Notes: a model not told the origin generated them from the sequence alone. A stretch of 64,000 nucleotides of DNA from Platycnemis pennipes (GCA_933228895.1 OW121854.1:10853131-10917130), one strand, 5' to 3'; shown: positions 31,405 through 43,507, numbered from the stretch's first letter. Numbers and translations: made by a program.

Positions 31405-31929
31405 ACGCCATGGTCGACATGTATTTTGCTTGCAGCTCTCACATTTAGAAATCAGAGGAAATATGTCGCTGAACCTAGGATGAACAGATTCAACGGAATG
31501 TAACTATCCTCAAATGATCCTTTATTATGTATTTGTAAAGCATAACAGCAGTACTGTAACTGACAGCGGGAAATTTCCCTAAAGCTCGTGTTGCGATGTC
31601 AAAGGACGTTTCAATGCCTCTGTTCGCGTGTTCAGCAGTTTCATGAACTAAAGGAATTTTAAAAATTTCTGTGACACCGAATGTTTTTATCATTCCTTTC
31701 GTTTTTCTCTCCTTTTTCTTCCCTTTAAATTTCTTTCCTTCATTTTTATACTGTATTATTCCTTCAGTTAAAGAAGCATAAAATTGGGATTAGGAGAAAT
31801 TGACGGAAGCAGATGAGATTGCAATCACTAGAGAATAGGCCCAAAACGGAAGGGAGCTCGGGGGTTGACTCGAGCAGTCTGGAATTCTCAAAAGAGAGAG
31901 AGTTAAGGTGCAGAAAGAGACTAATGATA
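31405..31929. other. Unassigned spacer
   Basis: Nothing recognised. Confidence 0.4.
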
Positions 31930-32885
31930 TGTGATATATGGCAGTGGGAATTAAATTTATTAAAATGTGTAGTAACGAATTTTTGGATAAAGAATATATC
32001 TCATCCTAGTACTTAATACATTAGGAATACTAAATTAACAAACGTGGAAACCATCTTGGAATAGGTCTGACTCATGATCTTTTTTTGCGGTGAAATATTG
32101 GGTCAAGTAAATTGTAAACTGGGATTTATGAAAAGAGCATTGGGAAAATGTGACGATCATGTACGAGAAATCAGCTACTTTTTCCTTGTTAGACCTCATT
32201 TGGAATATGCTGCCAGTGTATGGGATCCCTACGAAATCGGTCTAAATAATGAAATGGATGCAATGAAGTGCATGTTTGGAGATCTTCACCCCCTGCCACA
32301 CACCCTCGCGGTGGCTCGCAGGGTATCGTGTAGATGTAGATGAATGGAATGTGTGTAGCGAAGATCGGCGAGATTTGTAAAGAGACGGTATGATTGGCAT
32401 AACCATTGATGAACTAAAATGGGAGTCACTATCAGACCGTATATAGAAATTTAGGCTTAATCTCTTAAATAAATTCCAAGACAATATTTTCGATGATGAC
32501 GTTAAAAATGTTTTGCGAACCCCAACTTACTATGGTAAACTGGACCATAATCGTAAAATTAGAGAAAATGATGGCCGAATTAACAGATTCAAAACTTCTT
32601 TCCTCGTACAATTAGGGACATAAATAGCTGTAAATATATCCAATAATATAAACACAAGTGTATCAATGGAGAGCCTGGGTAGTTGGTGCTTGGTATATGG
32701 GTAACCCAACTAACGGCATGTTTTTCCATTCTTGCGTGGCTATTTTTATCTTTTTTTATATTGTTGAGTTTTGACTAGGATATTCTCACTAATCCTTTTT
32801 ATACATGATATTTAATGCCGGGATGGTTCGAATTCACTCCTTGCCACATTATTTAATGGTGGCAGAGTATTATGTAGATGTAGAT
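31930..32885 (+). mobile_element. Diverged family A copy with a nested tail
   Basis: Starts in the CDIWQWELNLLKCVVTNFW region, contains RPHLEYAASVWDPYEIGLNN, is split at 32259 by an 84-bp tail, then continues with a deletion through the C-terminus to the tail at 32885. Several stops and indels. Confidence 0.8.
32259..32342 (+). mobile_element. 84-bp family B-type tail inserted alone (AATGGA duplicated)
   Basis: AATGGA occurs at 32253-32258 and 32343-32348 around TGCAATGAAGTGCATG...GTAGATGTAGATG. The insert contains the hairpin and terminal repeat only. Confidence 0.78.
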
Positions 32886-33483
32886 GCAATGATATCCGAA
32901 GATCACATGATGCGGAAGGGGCCCCACCAATTATCCTGTTACACAGATGACGTGGCGAAATGCAAGACGAATCAAATCTTTTGGTCAATGAGGTCTTATT
33001 AAGGAGCAAAACTACTTCTTACGGCAACATTCTCTCGTACCGCCAGGGCGTTTAAGCTCACCAGTTTAAGCGTGATCAAGTTCGAGCAGTATATATATCC
33101 TTCCACCGCCAGCAACAAGTGCCGTGGGAATATCGGCAAGTTTTCAGAATGTTTAAGGCTACGCTGAAATCAATACAACACCTTGAAATAATTTAATTTT
33201 GAAGTCAAAAACCGTAATTTCATTAGAAACTACTTTTGGATTTTGGGACTGCACGCATTGTTAAACAGAGCTTAATCTCTACTAATCACTTGATAACGTG
33301 ATTTTGCAAGAGGTCACGGATGCGAAGGCACGTCCTGGCTGGCTGGGTGCTCTTGGGGGTCGTCATGGTGGCAGCTGCTTCTTCTCATGGTATCGATGTT
33401 TTCCTCTGCATTGCCTCATCACTCCGAGGCTCTTAGCAAATGTCAATTGTTTGCTGGGGCTCCCCTCTTATCTGCATCCGTAT
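32886..33483. other. Spacer with a possible promoter and signal-peptide start
   Basis: A TATATATA sits at ~33092. At 33319 an ATG begins a hydrophobic stretch MRRHVLAGWVLLGVVMVAAA, like a signal peptide, and a GT follows at SSHG (~33391). This could be the first exon of a small secreted protein on the plus strand, but no second exon is visible and the coincidence of TATA and ATG is weak evidence. Confidence 0.2.
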
Positions 33484-33545
33484 GCATCTACGACATACCC
33501 TGCAAGCCACCTCGAGGGTGTGTGGCAGAGGGTGCATCCACGCCA
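33484..33545 (-). mobile_element. LINE solo tail
   Basis: GCATCTACGACATACCCTGC and CTCGAGGGTGTGTGGCAGAG, the family B-type variant. Confidence 0.65.
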
Positions 33546-33617
33546 GGAACAATGACACCACAAACAAAAATGAATAGGCCCTCATCACACTTAAAGGGTT
33601 TATCCGTAATTACGTTA

Positions 33618-34382
33618 CTACATCTACACGATACCCTGCAAGGCACCGCGAGGGTGTGTGGCAGGGGGTGAAGATCACCAAGCATGCACTACCGGCATGC
33701 AAACAAGCAACTATAGGGACTCATACAACTAGATTGTTAGTCATATTCATCATCGGTCAACAACCCTAGGATTGGTTTGACGCTGCCCTCCACTCGAATC
33801 TTCTATCGACCAACCTGTATCTATAGTATTTGTGGGATTAATACATGCATCATGCATCATGTACTATAGACGACTATAAAATATTTCCCTTGCCTATCGC
33901 TTTGCTATGCTTCCAATTCTGTTCTCTTGTAGTACGGGGGAAAAATGCCATTTTAAATCTATCAGTACGACAATCTATCTCTCTAATCTTATTTATCTGG
34001 TCGAATCTAGCATAATACGCTGGTGTTTTTAATATGTGCCTAATATCTTCAGTAAAGCTATCCGATTGAAATTTCTCTAATAGATTTAATCTGTATATTA
34101 ACCTAAGCTCTGATAATGACTCCCACCTCTTGTATTGATTCTGAAACAATACTCAACCTATCGTAACACTTTTAACGAGCCTAGCTGCTCTACGCTGCAC
34201 ACTGTCTAGTTCTCTGATCAAACCTAATTCATTCGGATCCCATACACTGGCTGCATACTCAAGGTGGGGCCCAACTACTGAAAAGTAACGTCGCTCTTTT
34301 GTCTTCTCATCACATTTCCTAAGTACTCCTTTTATAAAGCCTAGCTTTCTCTTCGTTCGGCCGTATATTTCCCGGATGTTAC
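33618..34382 (-). mobile_element. LINE family B copy with nested RTE tail
   Basis: Tail and 3' UTR at the left, then the minus frame 33874-34149 (WESLSELRLIYRLNLLEKFQ, YYARFDQINK). The 5' part reaches the CGRTKRKLGFIKGVL segment and stops at 34382. A frameshift and a small loss lie near 34140. Confidence 0.85.
33741..33817 (-). mobile_element. 77-bp RTE tail inside a family B 3' UTR
   Basis: Between TTGTTAG and TATCTATAG of family B lies a short RTE end (CAACCCTAGGATTGGTTTGACG read on the plus strand, preceded by TCATATTCATCATCGG). No clear target duplication is left. Confidence 0.7.
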
Positions 34383-35571
34383 TATGCTCACACTATATTT
34401 ATTTATTGGAAGCATTGCAGCAATATAATAAAATAACTTTAATAAGGAAACATAACAGTCCCGAAAGGAAACCAATTTCATAAAGGTAGAAAAGAGTGAC
34501 GGAGAACACGGGCTGGTAACAAATGGTCGTAAATTGCCGTTAACGTCATAATCAACGCGTATTTCGATTAACAGTATTCACCCAGGACTTTGAAATACAA
34601 TAGGCAAATGGCGTAAACGGGAGTTATTCCCTTAGGAAAAAATCCTTATCTTAAATGAGTAATGAACGTGGCTTTCGTAATGACTTTTACTTTTCAAAAT
34701 GCTGGCCTTCACGCTCAGTTAGCTTGCCATCATCCGCAGAGGCTGGTATAGAAAGGGAGATTCCTTCATGTCCTTGGATTTAGCCTCGGCCAGGAAAAAA
34801 AACGAAAGAAAAGGCTCCAATATGGACTCATATTCATCTAAACACAGAGTCACTATAACCTGATTAGAAACGTGACTGTCGTGATTTTGCTAAAGTAGTG
34901 TTCGCCTGTAGATGGCATTGTTGCTAATTAATTCACTTTTTGTGAATTTATAATAAAGTATTTATCGAAAAGGAGTTTTTTGTGTGATACTTTATGAGAA
35001 GCGAATTTTATGCTCGATATTATCTTTAAAAAATTCACTTTTACGAATAAGCTGGTTCCCATTTTTTTCGGAAATCTTTAATGTAAATGTCAAGAATTAT
35101 TGCTTTAAAACCAGCCATGGAACTAATTAAACTGTTGAAACCTAGAAGTACGCCTTTTACACTCCTGAAAGATTGAAATTTTCTTTTTCGCTAGAAAATT
35201 ATCTTACCCTGCGCAATATTTACTAAGCGGAGCTCTTCTTAAAGGCTAACTCAACAAGTCAGGTAAGGCATGACTATACAGCAGTCATTGAAGTAGAAGT
35301 TAAGTTAAGTAGAAAATAGGAGCCGATTGGTCACTCTTTCAAAAGTGTTATTTCCATTTGAAAATCATTATGACTTTCAAGACGTCATAAATTCTTTTGT
35401 AACGCTTTTCTAACTGAACTTATTTTAAAGTCTGTTTGCATTTTCGTGAACTGGAAACTTCCTCCGAAATTTCGGAAAGATAACCCAATGAGATCTTCTG
35501 TAAAGGAGTTTAGGGCTCAGGTGTCATATCTCCATGGGAGAGAGAGAGGTAAGACGAGAGGTCTCCATTTT
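34383..35571. other. Unassigned 1.2-kb AT-rich stretch
   Basis: No gene, LINE or inverted-terminal element recognised. Confidence 0.4.
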
Positions 35572-35822
35572 CTATATCTACATCAACATAATACCCTGCA
35601 AGCTACCATAAAGGTGTGTGGCAGGGGGTGAATTTTCAAGTCTTCTTCGTTTATCTTGCGTCGAGCAATTCTACTATATCTACATCTACATAATACTCTT
35701 CAAGCCACCATAAAGGTGTGTGGCAGGGGGTGAACTCTCAATAAACATGAAAACCATATCTTGCATAAAAAAGGATTAGTACTTGTATAGGTACTGTTCA
35801 AAAGTACACTATTTAAAGTGTA
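35572..35822 (-). mobile_element. Two family A tails in tandem
   Basis: 35572-35640 is a solo tail. 35673-35822 is a second one with ~80 bp of 3' UTR. Both retain the ACCATAAAGGTGTGTGG hairpin arm. Confidence 0.75.
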
Positions 35823-35837
35823 TCATATATTACTATA

Positions 35838-36090
35838 AGTGCTCCCGTACTATAAGAGAACAGAATAGGGAGCATAGCAAAGGGATAGGTAGGGGAAATA
35901 ATTTAGAGTAGTCTGTAGTGCATGATGCATGTATTAATCCCGTAAATACCATTGATACTAACAATCTAGTTGCATGAGACCCTATAGTTGCTAGTTTGCA
36001 TGTTAGTAGTGCATGCTTGGTGATCTTTACTCCCTGCCACACGCCCTCGCGGTGGCTTGCAGGGTATCGTGTAGATGTAGATGTAGATGA
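35838..36090 (+). mobile_element. LINE family B last 250 bp
   Basis: Starts at the codons for RTIREQNR, then the 3' UTR, hairpin and four TAGATG-type units. Confidence 0.8.
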
Positions 36091-36544
36091 GCAATCATAA
36101 GAGTCGTTGAAAGACAGCTAAATGCCGTTTAATATTCTATTCAAGGCCTCATTAAAACAGCAATGGCACTACTGAAGGATGGATGACACGATAAGATCGA
36201 TTGAATACTTGTCGTAGCTACTTCCTCCAAAAATGAAATAATGCCAGATGAAGAAATGTGACTCCGCACGATCTATATTTGAGGAGCGACTCTATAAGAA
36301 GGAATTCGGCAATCTTGTAAAAAAAACCCGCGTTTTTCCCACTATTATATACTGCATCAAGAATACGGCCAACATGCTTAAACTACAAAAAAATGCCCTT
36401 TATGCTGTTTTCTCTTTCCCAGTGGCGCATCTGCATTCCACGCCTTGACCTTCCCGGCAGTGGCGTCTTCAGAATCCCGCCTCGGGCACGATTTTCTGTT
36501 TTTCATGAGACTAGCTTAGGTTATACTCTTCTTCTTGGATTATA
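36091..36544. other. Unassigned spacer
   Basis: Nothing recognised. Confidence 0.4.
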
Positions 36545-37276
36545 GGTATTTCCTGGGGTAAACACATGCGTGAAATAATGGGTCAAGCTAATCGTAGACT
36601 GGGATTCATCAAAAGAGTATTGGGTAAATGTGACGAACATGTATGAGAAATCAGCTACTTTTCCCTTGTAAGACCTCATTTGGAATATGCTGCCAGTGTG
36701 TGGGATCCCTACGAAATCGGTCTAAATAACGAACTCGAACGTGTGCAGCGAAGATCGGCAAGATTTGTAAAGGGACGGTATGATAATCTTACTAGCGTAA
36801 CCTGTCTATTAAATGAATTAAATTGGGAATCATTGTCAGATTGCAGGTTGCAATTCAGACTTGATTTCTAAATAAATTCCAAGACCATATTTTTAGTGAT
36901 GATATTAAAAATATTTTGCGCACCTTAACATAATAAGGTAGACTGGACCATAATCACAAAATTAGAGAAATTGATTGCCGAACTGACAGATTCAAAATGT
37001 CATTTTTTCCTTGTGCAATTAGGGATGTGAATAGCGGTTAATATGTCCAATACGAGTGATTCAATCCATAGCATAGGTAGTTGCATGTTGGTGTAAGGAC
37101 TTAAAGGTAACTCAACAACAGCGCGTTTTTGCATGTTTTCTTTGCTATTTTTATTTTTTTAAATATTGCTGTTTAGACTAATATATAAATACTTTTAAAT
37201 GCATGATATGTAGTGCATGTTGGTACCCCACGCCCACACACTTTGAGGTGGCTTGCAGGTTATTATGTAGATGTAC
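36545..37276 (+). mobile_element. LINE family A 3' copy
   Basis: From the SWGKHMREIMGQANRRLGFI region through LEYAASVWDPYEIGLNNELE and ARFVKGRYDNLTSV, with a stop after LDF, to the 3' UTR and a slightly decayed hairpin. Confidence 0.85.
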
Positions 37277-37569
37277 AATTCCTGACGAAAAGAGATATAC
37301 ACAGCACGCATCAACACACATGAATGGCTACAACAAAGCCTAACTCTAAAAAATAATTACGGATTGCGCGTCATGATTACTTTCTCAAGCATCTTCTTTC
37401 GCCCTCTTTCAACAAAGTTCACCTTCATGGTCGGCGGCACACAGTGCCAATGCATATGTATGACTCGCACGGCCCGCTTGCATTAATCAGTTACTTGATT
37501 CATATTTTGATAATTGATGCGTAGATGGAAAAATAATAATAATTTATTTCTGTGATCTTATGTCACCTA
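37277..37569. other. Unassigned spacer
   Basis: Nothing recognised. Confidence 0.35.
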
Positions 37570-38189
37570 GGTTCTCTTGTTAGACCTCATTTGGAATATG
37601 CTGCCAGTGTATGGGATGCCTACGAAATCGGTCTAAATAATGAACTTAAACGTGTGCAGTGAAGATCGGCAAGATTTGTAAAGGGACGGTACGATAACTA
37701 TATTATCGTACCTAGTCTATTAAATGAATTAAATTGGGAATCATAGTCAGATCGCAGGTTGAAATTAAGACTTAATCTCTTAAACAAATTCCAAGACCGT
37801 ATTTTCAGTGATGATGTTAAAAATATTTTGCAATTTTCCCAGCTTACTATGGCAGACTAGACCATAATAACAAAATTAGAGAAATTGATTGCCGAACTGA
37901 CAGATTCAAAATGTCCTTTTTTCCTCGTACAATTAGAGATACGAATAACGGTAAATATATCCTATGGGAGTAGCTGCAAGTTGGTATAAGGACTTGAAGC
38001 TAACCCAACTAACAGCATGTTTTTGCATGTTTGCTATGCTATTTTTATCTTTTTTAAATAGTTAAGTTTAGAACAGTATTTTAATACTAATTATTTTATG
38101 TGCATGATGTGTTGTGCATGTTTGGTGAGAATTCACCCCCTGCCACACACCTTTTTGGTGGCTTGCAGGGTATTATGTAGATGTATATG
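37570..38189 (+). mobile_element. LINE family A 3' copy, damaged
   Basis: Starts at LLVRPHLEYAASVWDAYEIG and carries an in-frame stop in VQ*RSARFVKG, then YYGRLDHN-like sequence, 3' UTR and tail. Confidence 0.85.
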
Positions 38190-38284
38190 GTGCGATACAC
38201 GCTGAGGCCTTGAGTAGAATATGAAATGGCATTCCTCTGTGCCTATGAACGACTCGTACACTCGCTCGACACTGGAGGATGACC

Positions 38285-39066
38285 TAGTGATGGAAAAATC
38301 GATTTCGATTAAAATCGAGAAAGATCGTCAAGGATCGAGGAAATCGAGATCGAGCCATGATCTTCGAGTTTCGATCCAAACTCGATTTGTCAACTTCGAT
38401 CTTGTCCATTTCGTTTGATCTCAGCAACGTATAGTAGTCAGTAGAGGTCCTCGATGAACTGCCACTGAGGTCACTTCTTTGTTATAAGTAGATGCCAGTA
38501 GAAGTTAGGCAATACCTCAACAGGTCACTCGTCGATAGGAAAGTCAACCCCAATCCTCTGAACTGGGAGGAGATAAAGGGTAATAAATACCCCAACACGT
38601 ACCGTTTCGCGATCAGAGTGTCGAGTATGATAACGTCAACCGTCCCATGTGAAAGACATTTCTCTAAGGCCGGTAAAATTGGAAAGGCACGCCCTAGATC
38701 ATCAAGAAAGCATCTCAATCAGTTGATCTTCCTAAAAAACTTTTAGTGAAGCCGAATGGTTCCAAACGGTGATAAACATTCAAGTAAATTGTAAATTTTT
38801 ATGACTAATAATTCAAGAATATTTTCTAAGTACATTTTTAGGGATTTTTTTATATTATTCAAATATGTATTATGAGCGTTTTTCAAATGATTAATAAACA
38901 TGTTATTGTACCAACCGCATTTTTTTTCAAAAATGAACCTTAAATTTTTTCGATTAATCGATCTTTTGGTTCAAATTTCGATTTTTGCTGAAAAGTTGAG
39001 CTTATCATTTCGATTAAAAATCGATTGTTCGAAAAATCGATTTTGACCGACATTTTTCCATCACTA
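38285..39066 (+). mobile_element. hAT transposon remnant with 8-bp target duplication
   Basis: The terminal repeats TAGTGATGGAAAAAT and ATTTTTCCATCACTA are perfect over 15 bp. GGATGACC is duplicated exactly at 38277-38284 and 39067-39074. The frame 38492-38746 keeps the end of a hAT transposase dimerisation domain: YRFAIRVSSMITSTVPCERH, FSKAG and LNQLIFLKNF (the family's P.ER.FS..G...R..L.......L pattern). The N-terminal zinc finger and catalytic domain are deleted, so it is a non-autonomous internal-deletion derivative. AATCGA-rich subterminal repeats flank the frame. Confidence 0.9.
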
Positions 39067-39385
39067 GGATGACCGCTGTTCTCTCTCTCTTTCATAGTAC
39101 TCCTCAAATATTTCTTCTTGTCAAGTTGTATGGGAAAAAGAGAGTGGTTGTGAGTGTCCCTGTCCCGATTATTATCGGTTTTCCATGCTCCGAGAGTTTA
39201 GGTAATGTGCAGTAAGCCTCGTGTTTTTTTCACTGCGATTTTCTCTATCACGGATTTCGGGCATCCCTCCTGTCTTTGGCTGGAAGTGCAAAGTCATCGG
39301 AAAACTCCGAACTTTCAGGAGGCTTGTTTTCTTTTTTGACTCTAAGAGATATTTCCTTGGCCGTCGTAATCTTCTCCAGTGGAAT
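39067..39385. other. Unassigned spacer
   Basis: Begins with the hAT target duplication; nothing else recognised. Confidence 0.4.
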
Positions 39386-39915
39386 CTACACGATACCCTG
39401 CAAGCCACCGCGAGGGTGTGTGGCTGGGGTTGAAGATCACCAAGCATGCACTACCGTCTAGCAAACAAACAACTATAGGGCCTCATGCAACTAGATTGTT
39501 ACTATCTATAGTATTTAAGGGATTAATACATGCATCATGCACTACAGACTACTCTAAAATATTTCCCCTACCTATTCCTTAGCTATGCTCCCTATTCTGT
39601 TCTCTTATAGTACGGGGAAAAATGCCATTTTGAATCTATAAGTACGACAATCTATCTCTCTAGTGTTATTTATTCATTAGGATCCCATACACTGGCTGCA
39701 TACTCAAGGTGGGGCCTAACTAGTGAAAAGTAACATCGCTCTTTTGTATTCTCATCACATTTCCCAAGTACTCTTTTTATAAATCCCAGCTTTCTCTTTG
39801 CTCGGCCGTATATTTCCCGGATGTGTCTTCCCAACGATAAATCTTTAGTGATTGTTACTCCTAAATATCTTATGGTTTGAACGTTTTCGATATTCGCGTT
39901 ACTAATTTTATTGTT
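39386..39915 (-). mobile_element. LINE family B copy with internal deletion
   Basis: Tail and 3' UTR at the left, then the coding end, then a jump at TTATTTATTCATTAGGATCC that skips ~300 bp of the C-terminal region, then WDPNE, RPHLEYAASV and the YLGVTIT segment up to ISNANIENVQ. Confidence 0.85.
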
Positions 39916-40030
39916 GAGCCGTGAGAGAAGATGTGAAAGGAGATGAGAAAGACTTCGGGGCGGCGAGCATAGTGACCCCTCGGGTGAACCAATGCCATGG
40001 CCTCTCGCGCTTTGACCGCTCCTTACTCAC

Positions 40031-40161
40031 CCAAGAGCCTCAGGGTGGCGCCGACGAGGAAGGAGAAGACGGCGCCGTACGAGTTAGCGCCACGCCTCCA
40101 GTGCAGACTGAGCAGCAGCTGCGGGAACACGACCACGTACACGAGGTCAGCGCAGAGCAAC
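40031..40161 (-). CDS. SLC5A7: Na+/choline cotransporter (SLC5A7-like), third exon in the window
   Basis: The 131-nt segment lies between an acceptor CGCTGCAG and a donor GTGAGT and is in phase with the upstream exon. It reads LLCADLVYVVVFPQLLLSLH then WRRGANSYGAVFSFLVGATL and RLL. This matches the CHT1 segment SSDLVYVI.FPQL.......NTYGA.......LR, a late transmembrane region. CHT1 takes up choline into cholinergic terminals with Na+. Family membership is clear. Arthropods can have several CHT-like paralogues, so the exact orthologue is open. Neighbouring LINE copies flank it within ~120 bp on both sides. Confidence 0.88.
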
Positions 40162-40284
40162 CTGCAGCGGGCAAGGAATGAGTCGGCAATTATTCCATTT
40201 CCGTATTTCACACTCACCACCCAGCATGCATGCAATAATATCTCCATTTCAGTTATATTGTATTGGAGTGTACAGGGAGAATCT

Positions 40285-40879
40285 ATGCCCAAATCATAAA
40301 GAATATTTAAATATTGACCTACAAGCAATTGAAACGTGGTGTGATACATGGCAGTTAGAATTAAACTTTAAAAAATGCCTTGTAATGAATTTTTGGAAAA
40401 AGAATAGCCTTCCTCCTAGCACTTACAAAATAAGTAATACTGAATTATCAACCGTGGAAACCATTAAATATCTTGGAATAAGACTGACACATGATCTTTC
40501 CTGGGGTAAACACATACGTGAAATAATGGGTCAAGCGAATCGTAAACTGGGGTTCGTGAAAAGAGTACTGGGTAAATGTGACGATCTTGTACGAGAAATC
40601 AGCTACTTTTCCCTTGTAAGACCTCATTTGGAATATGCTGCCAGTGTATGGGATACCTACCAAATCGGACTTATAGCTAACCCAACTAACGGCATGTCTG
40701 TGCATGTATGTTTTGCTATTTTTATCTTTTTTTTAAAGCGTGGTTTTGAACAGTACTCATACAAGTACTAATCCTTTTTTATGAATGATATGTAGTGCAT
40801 GTTTGGTGAGAGTTCACCCCCTGCCACTCACCTTTATGGTGGCTTCCAGGGTAATATGTAGATTTAGATGTAGATGTAC
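40285..40879 (+). mobile_element. LINE family A copy with internal deletion
   Basis: From NIDLQAIETWCDTWQLELNF through YLGIRLTHDLSWGKHIREI and LEYAASVWDTYQIG, then a jump at 40672 directly into the 3' UTR (TAACCCAACTAACGGCATG) and the tail. The C-terminal ~110 codons are missing. Confidence 0.88.
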
Positions 40880-41087
40880 ATTTTAAATACGGTTAAGCCC
40901 GCTTGACATGGTCCAATGTGCTGGCCAGTAATCCAATGGAAAATGAATTGTTTGCCTCTTGACGACACATTCCGCCAGTTCCTCGCCCAATCCCACAATC
41001 CCTAACTCAATATCGGGTGATTTCCATCCGTCGACGCAAGCTGACAAGAGTCGGTAGAAGTCGTGTTCACTGCTTTCCACACTGTCG
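40880..41087. other. Unassigned spacer
   Basis: Nothing recognised. Confidence 0.3.
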
Positions 41088-43507
41088 CACACTGGGGTCA
41101 ATTCGCTTTTCGCCGGTCAAAAGTCCAAAACTGCTTTTTATGAGATAACATCTTGTAATTTGGCACATATGCACACAAATAATTGGTAATTATGGAATGG
41201 TAAGTCATTTTTCATAGGTATCATCCGTTACTTAGATACCGAGGCTCAAACACGACCAAATTTCGTAAAAAGCGCCCGATCTCATTTTCTTCGAAAATCT
41301 TAAAAGTTGAGCAGATATGGAAGTAATTAAAGGATTTTTATGAAATAAAAAACATTACCAATTGTGAACAGGGTACTTTCCCTATACTATACATAAGTTT
41401 CAGGCATTTTTGCGTATATTTCAGAGCTATTACGTCACAAAATGTCGGACCCTTTTTTTAGGAAAAATTTTACATAAAGTAGACGATATAATTCTTATTC
41501 GGGAATTGGTCTCTGGAATACTTCATCATAGTATAAATTGAAGATATTTCTAGGCTATTCCGTAAAAATATTTGAAAAAAGTTTGCGACGCTGAGAATAA
41601 ACTCGATTTTTCGATCGCGCGTCGCGACCCGGCTCCGTGCAGGGGGCCTGGAAATCCGAGACCCCGTTGGATTGTTCATGTTGTGTGGATAATAACTCCT
41701 CGAATATAACTTTGTCAGGCTGCCACTGATTTCTAAAAATAATACACTGAAGATTTTGCGAGGATATTGGATCGAGAGAATGGATCAGTTTCTAACTGCG
41801 GTAAATGTTTTATTTGGATAATTTTCGGAATCATGCTGAAAATTATGAACGTCTTTCAGCTCTTGAACAAGAATGCCGGTTCTCGGGGAACATGCATGTT
41901 CTCCATAAAAAGGCAACATTTGCGATTCTCTTCTTTCCCTTTTCCCTCTCCTCCTCCACCCCGAAACACATCCTTCGTCTTTACTACCCGAGGAGTGTGG
42001 CGCAAAACGGAACGTTTTATGACAATGTGCAGTCTTAAAAAAAATATGCCTGCTTGGTAAATTACAATATGTTGTTGTTCTTTGTTATCCGACTCTTTGT
42101 CCTATAAATAACTTGGAACTGACAATCTATGAGAATTGATATTTAATTTTAAGGATTACCTAAAGGGAATCATTTTCATCATATCATTATTTATAGCTCT
42201 TACAATTAAATTCAAGATTCAGTTTAAAATCAGCATGCTTTCATGAGTTTTTACAAAAAGCTCTGCTGTGCCCGTTATCATCTCTTTGTATTGAGTGAAA
42301 TACTGAATCATTAGCTTTGAGGGATGGATTCATTTAAAATTGATTTTGCATTTTTATTTTGCAATACTGATCACACAATGTAATAACGTCAAATTACAAT
42401 GCTCTCGACAAAAAGTAAAGTAATACAGATGAAACACAATTAGATTAATCAATAATATATTAAACAAAACTGGAAAACTGATGTTGTTTTGCTGCGCCAT
42501 TTCTTACTTATGGTTTAAAAAGAGAAAGTAATTTGAAAAGAGGATGGCAATAAACGAGAATGACTTAAATTCATTTTGATATTGTCAGTACCGATAAAAT
42601 CTCTTCAATAATATAAATGACATGCCATAACTAGTAAGATACTGAAAAGAACATAAATATCATTGTCCCAAATGATTTTCACCCGCAGAGCAATCTTAGT
42701 TTTAACTCACCGAGTCCTCTTCAGGTAGTTGACAAATTTCTGAAAGCACATACCATGTTTATGTTTAAGAATGGTTAAGAAGGCGAAGAAATAGAAATAG
42801 AAATAGAAATAGAAAGGCGAAGAAAATCGTAAAATCTTCAGTATGTTATCTTTATAAATCAGTGACAGCATGCAAAGCCTAAAAAAGTTGTATTCGAGGA
42901 GTTATTACCCACAAAACATGAACAATCCAACGGGGTCTCGCTATTTCCAGGTCCCGCTGCGCGGAGCCGGGCCGCGACGCGCGATCGAAATATCAAGTTT
43001 ATTCTCGGCGTCGCAAACTTTTTTCAAATATTTTTACGGAATAACCTAGAAATATCTTCAATTTATACTATGATGAAGTATCCCTGAGACCATTTTCCGA
43101 ATAAGGATTATATTGTCTACTTTATGTAAACTTTTGCCTAAAATAAAGCCGTTTTGTGACGTAAAAGCTCTGAAATATAGGAAAAAATGTCTGAAACTTA
43201 TGCATAGTGTAGGGGAAGTACCCTGTTCACAATTGGTAATGTTTTTTATTTCATAAAAATCCTTTAATTACTTCCATATCTGCTCAACTTTTAAGATTTT
43301 CGAAGAAAATGAGATCGGGCGCTTTTTACGAATTTTGGTCTTGTTTGAGCCTCGGTATCTAAGTAACGGGTGATACCTATGAAAAATGACTTACCATTCC
43401 ATAATCACCAATTATTTGTGTGTATATGTGCCAAATTCCAAGAAGTTATCTCATAAAAAGCAGTTTTGGACTTTTGTCCGGCGAAATGCGATTTGACCCC
43501 ACTGTGC
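41088..43507. mobile_element. 2.4-kb element with ~680-bp terminal inverted arms
   Basis: The left arm 41088-41766 and the right arm 42828-43507 are close inverse copies throughout. Both arms include the motifs GGGTACTTTCCCTA-type, GAACAATCCAACGGGG, AATAACTCCTCGAATA and CGCGCGTCGCG. The outer ends are GCACACTGGGGTC and GACCCCACTGTGC. No target duplication is obvious and no transposase frame exists; short frames in the arms and loop are by-products. The 1.06-kb loop is AT-rich. A foldback or long-TIR MITE is the likely class. Confidence 0.85.
42788..42818. repeat. GAAATA simple repeat
   Basis: Four to five hexamer copies (AGAAATAGAAATAG) just inside the right arm of the foldback element. Confidence 0.8.

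Noticed and set aside
41767..42060. 97-codon frame in the loop of the long inverted-repeat element
   Set aside because: No recognisable motif; length is within chance for this base composition.
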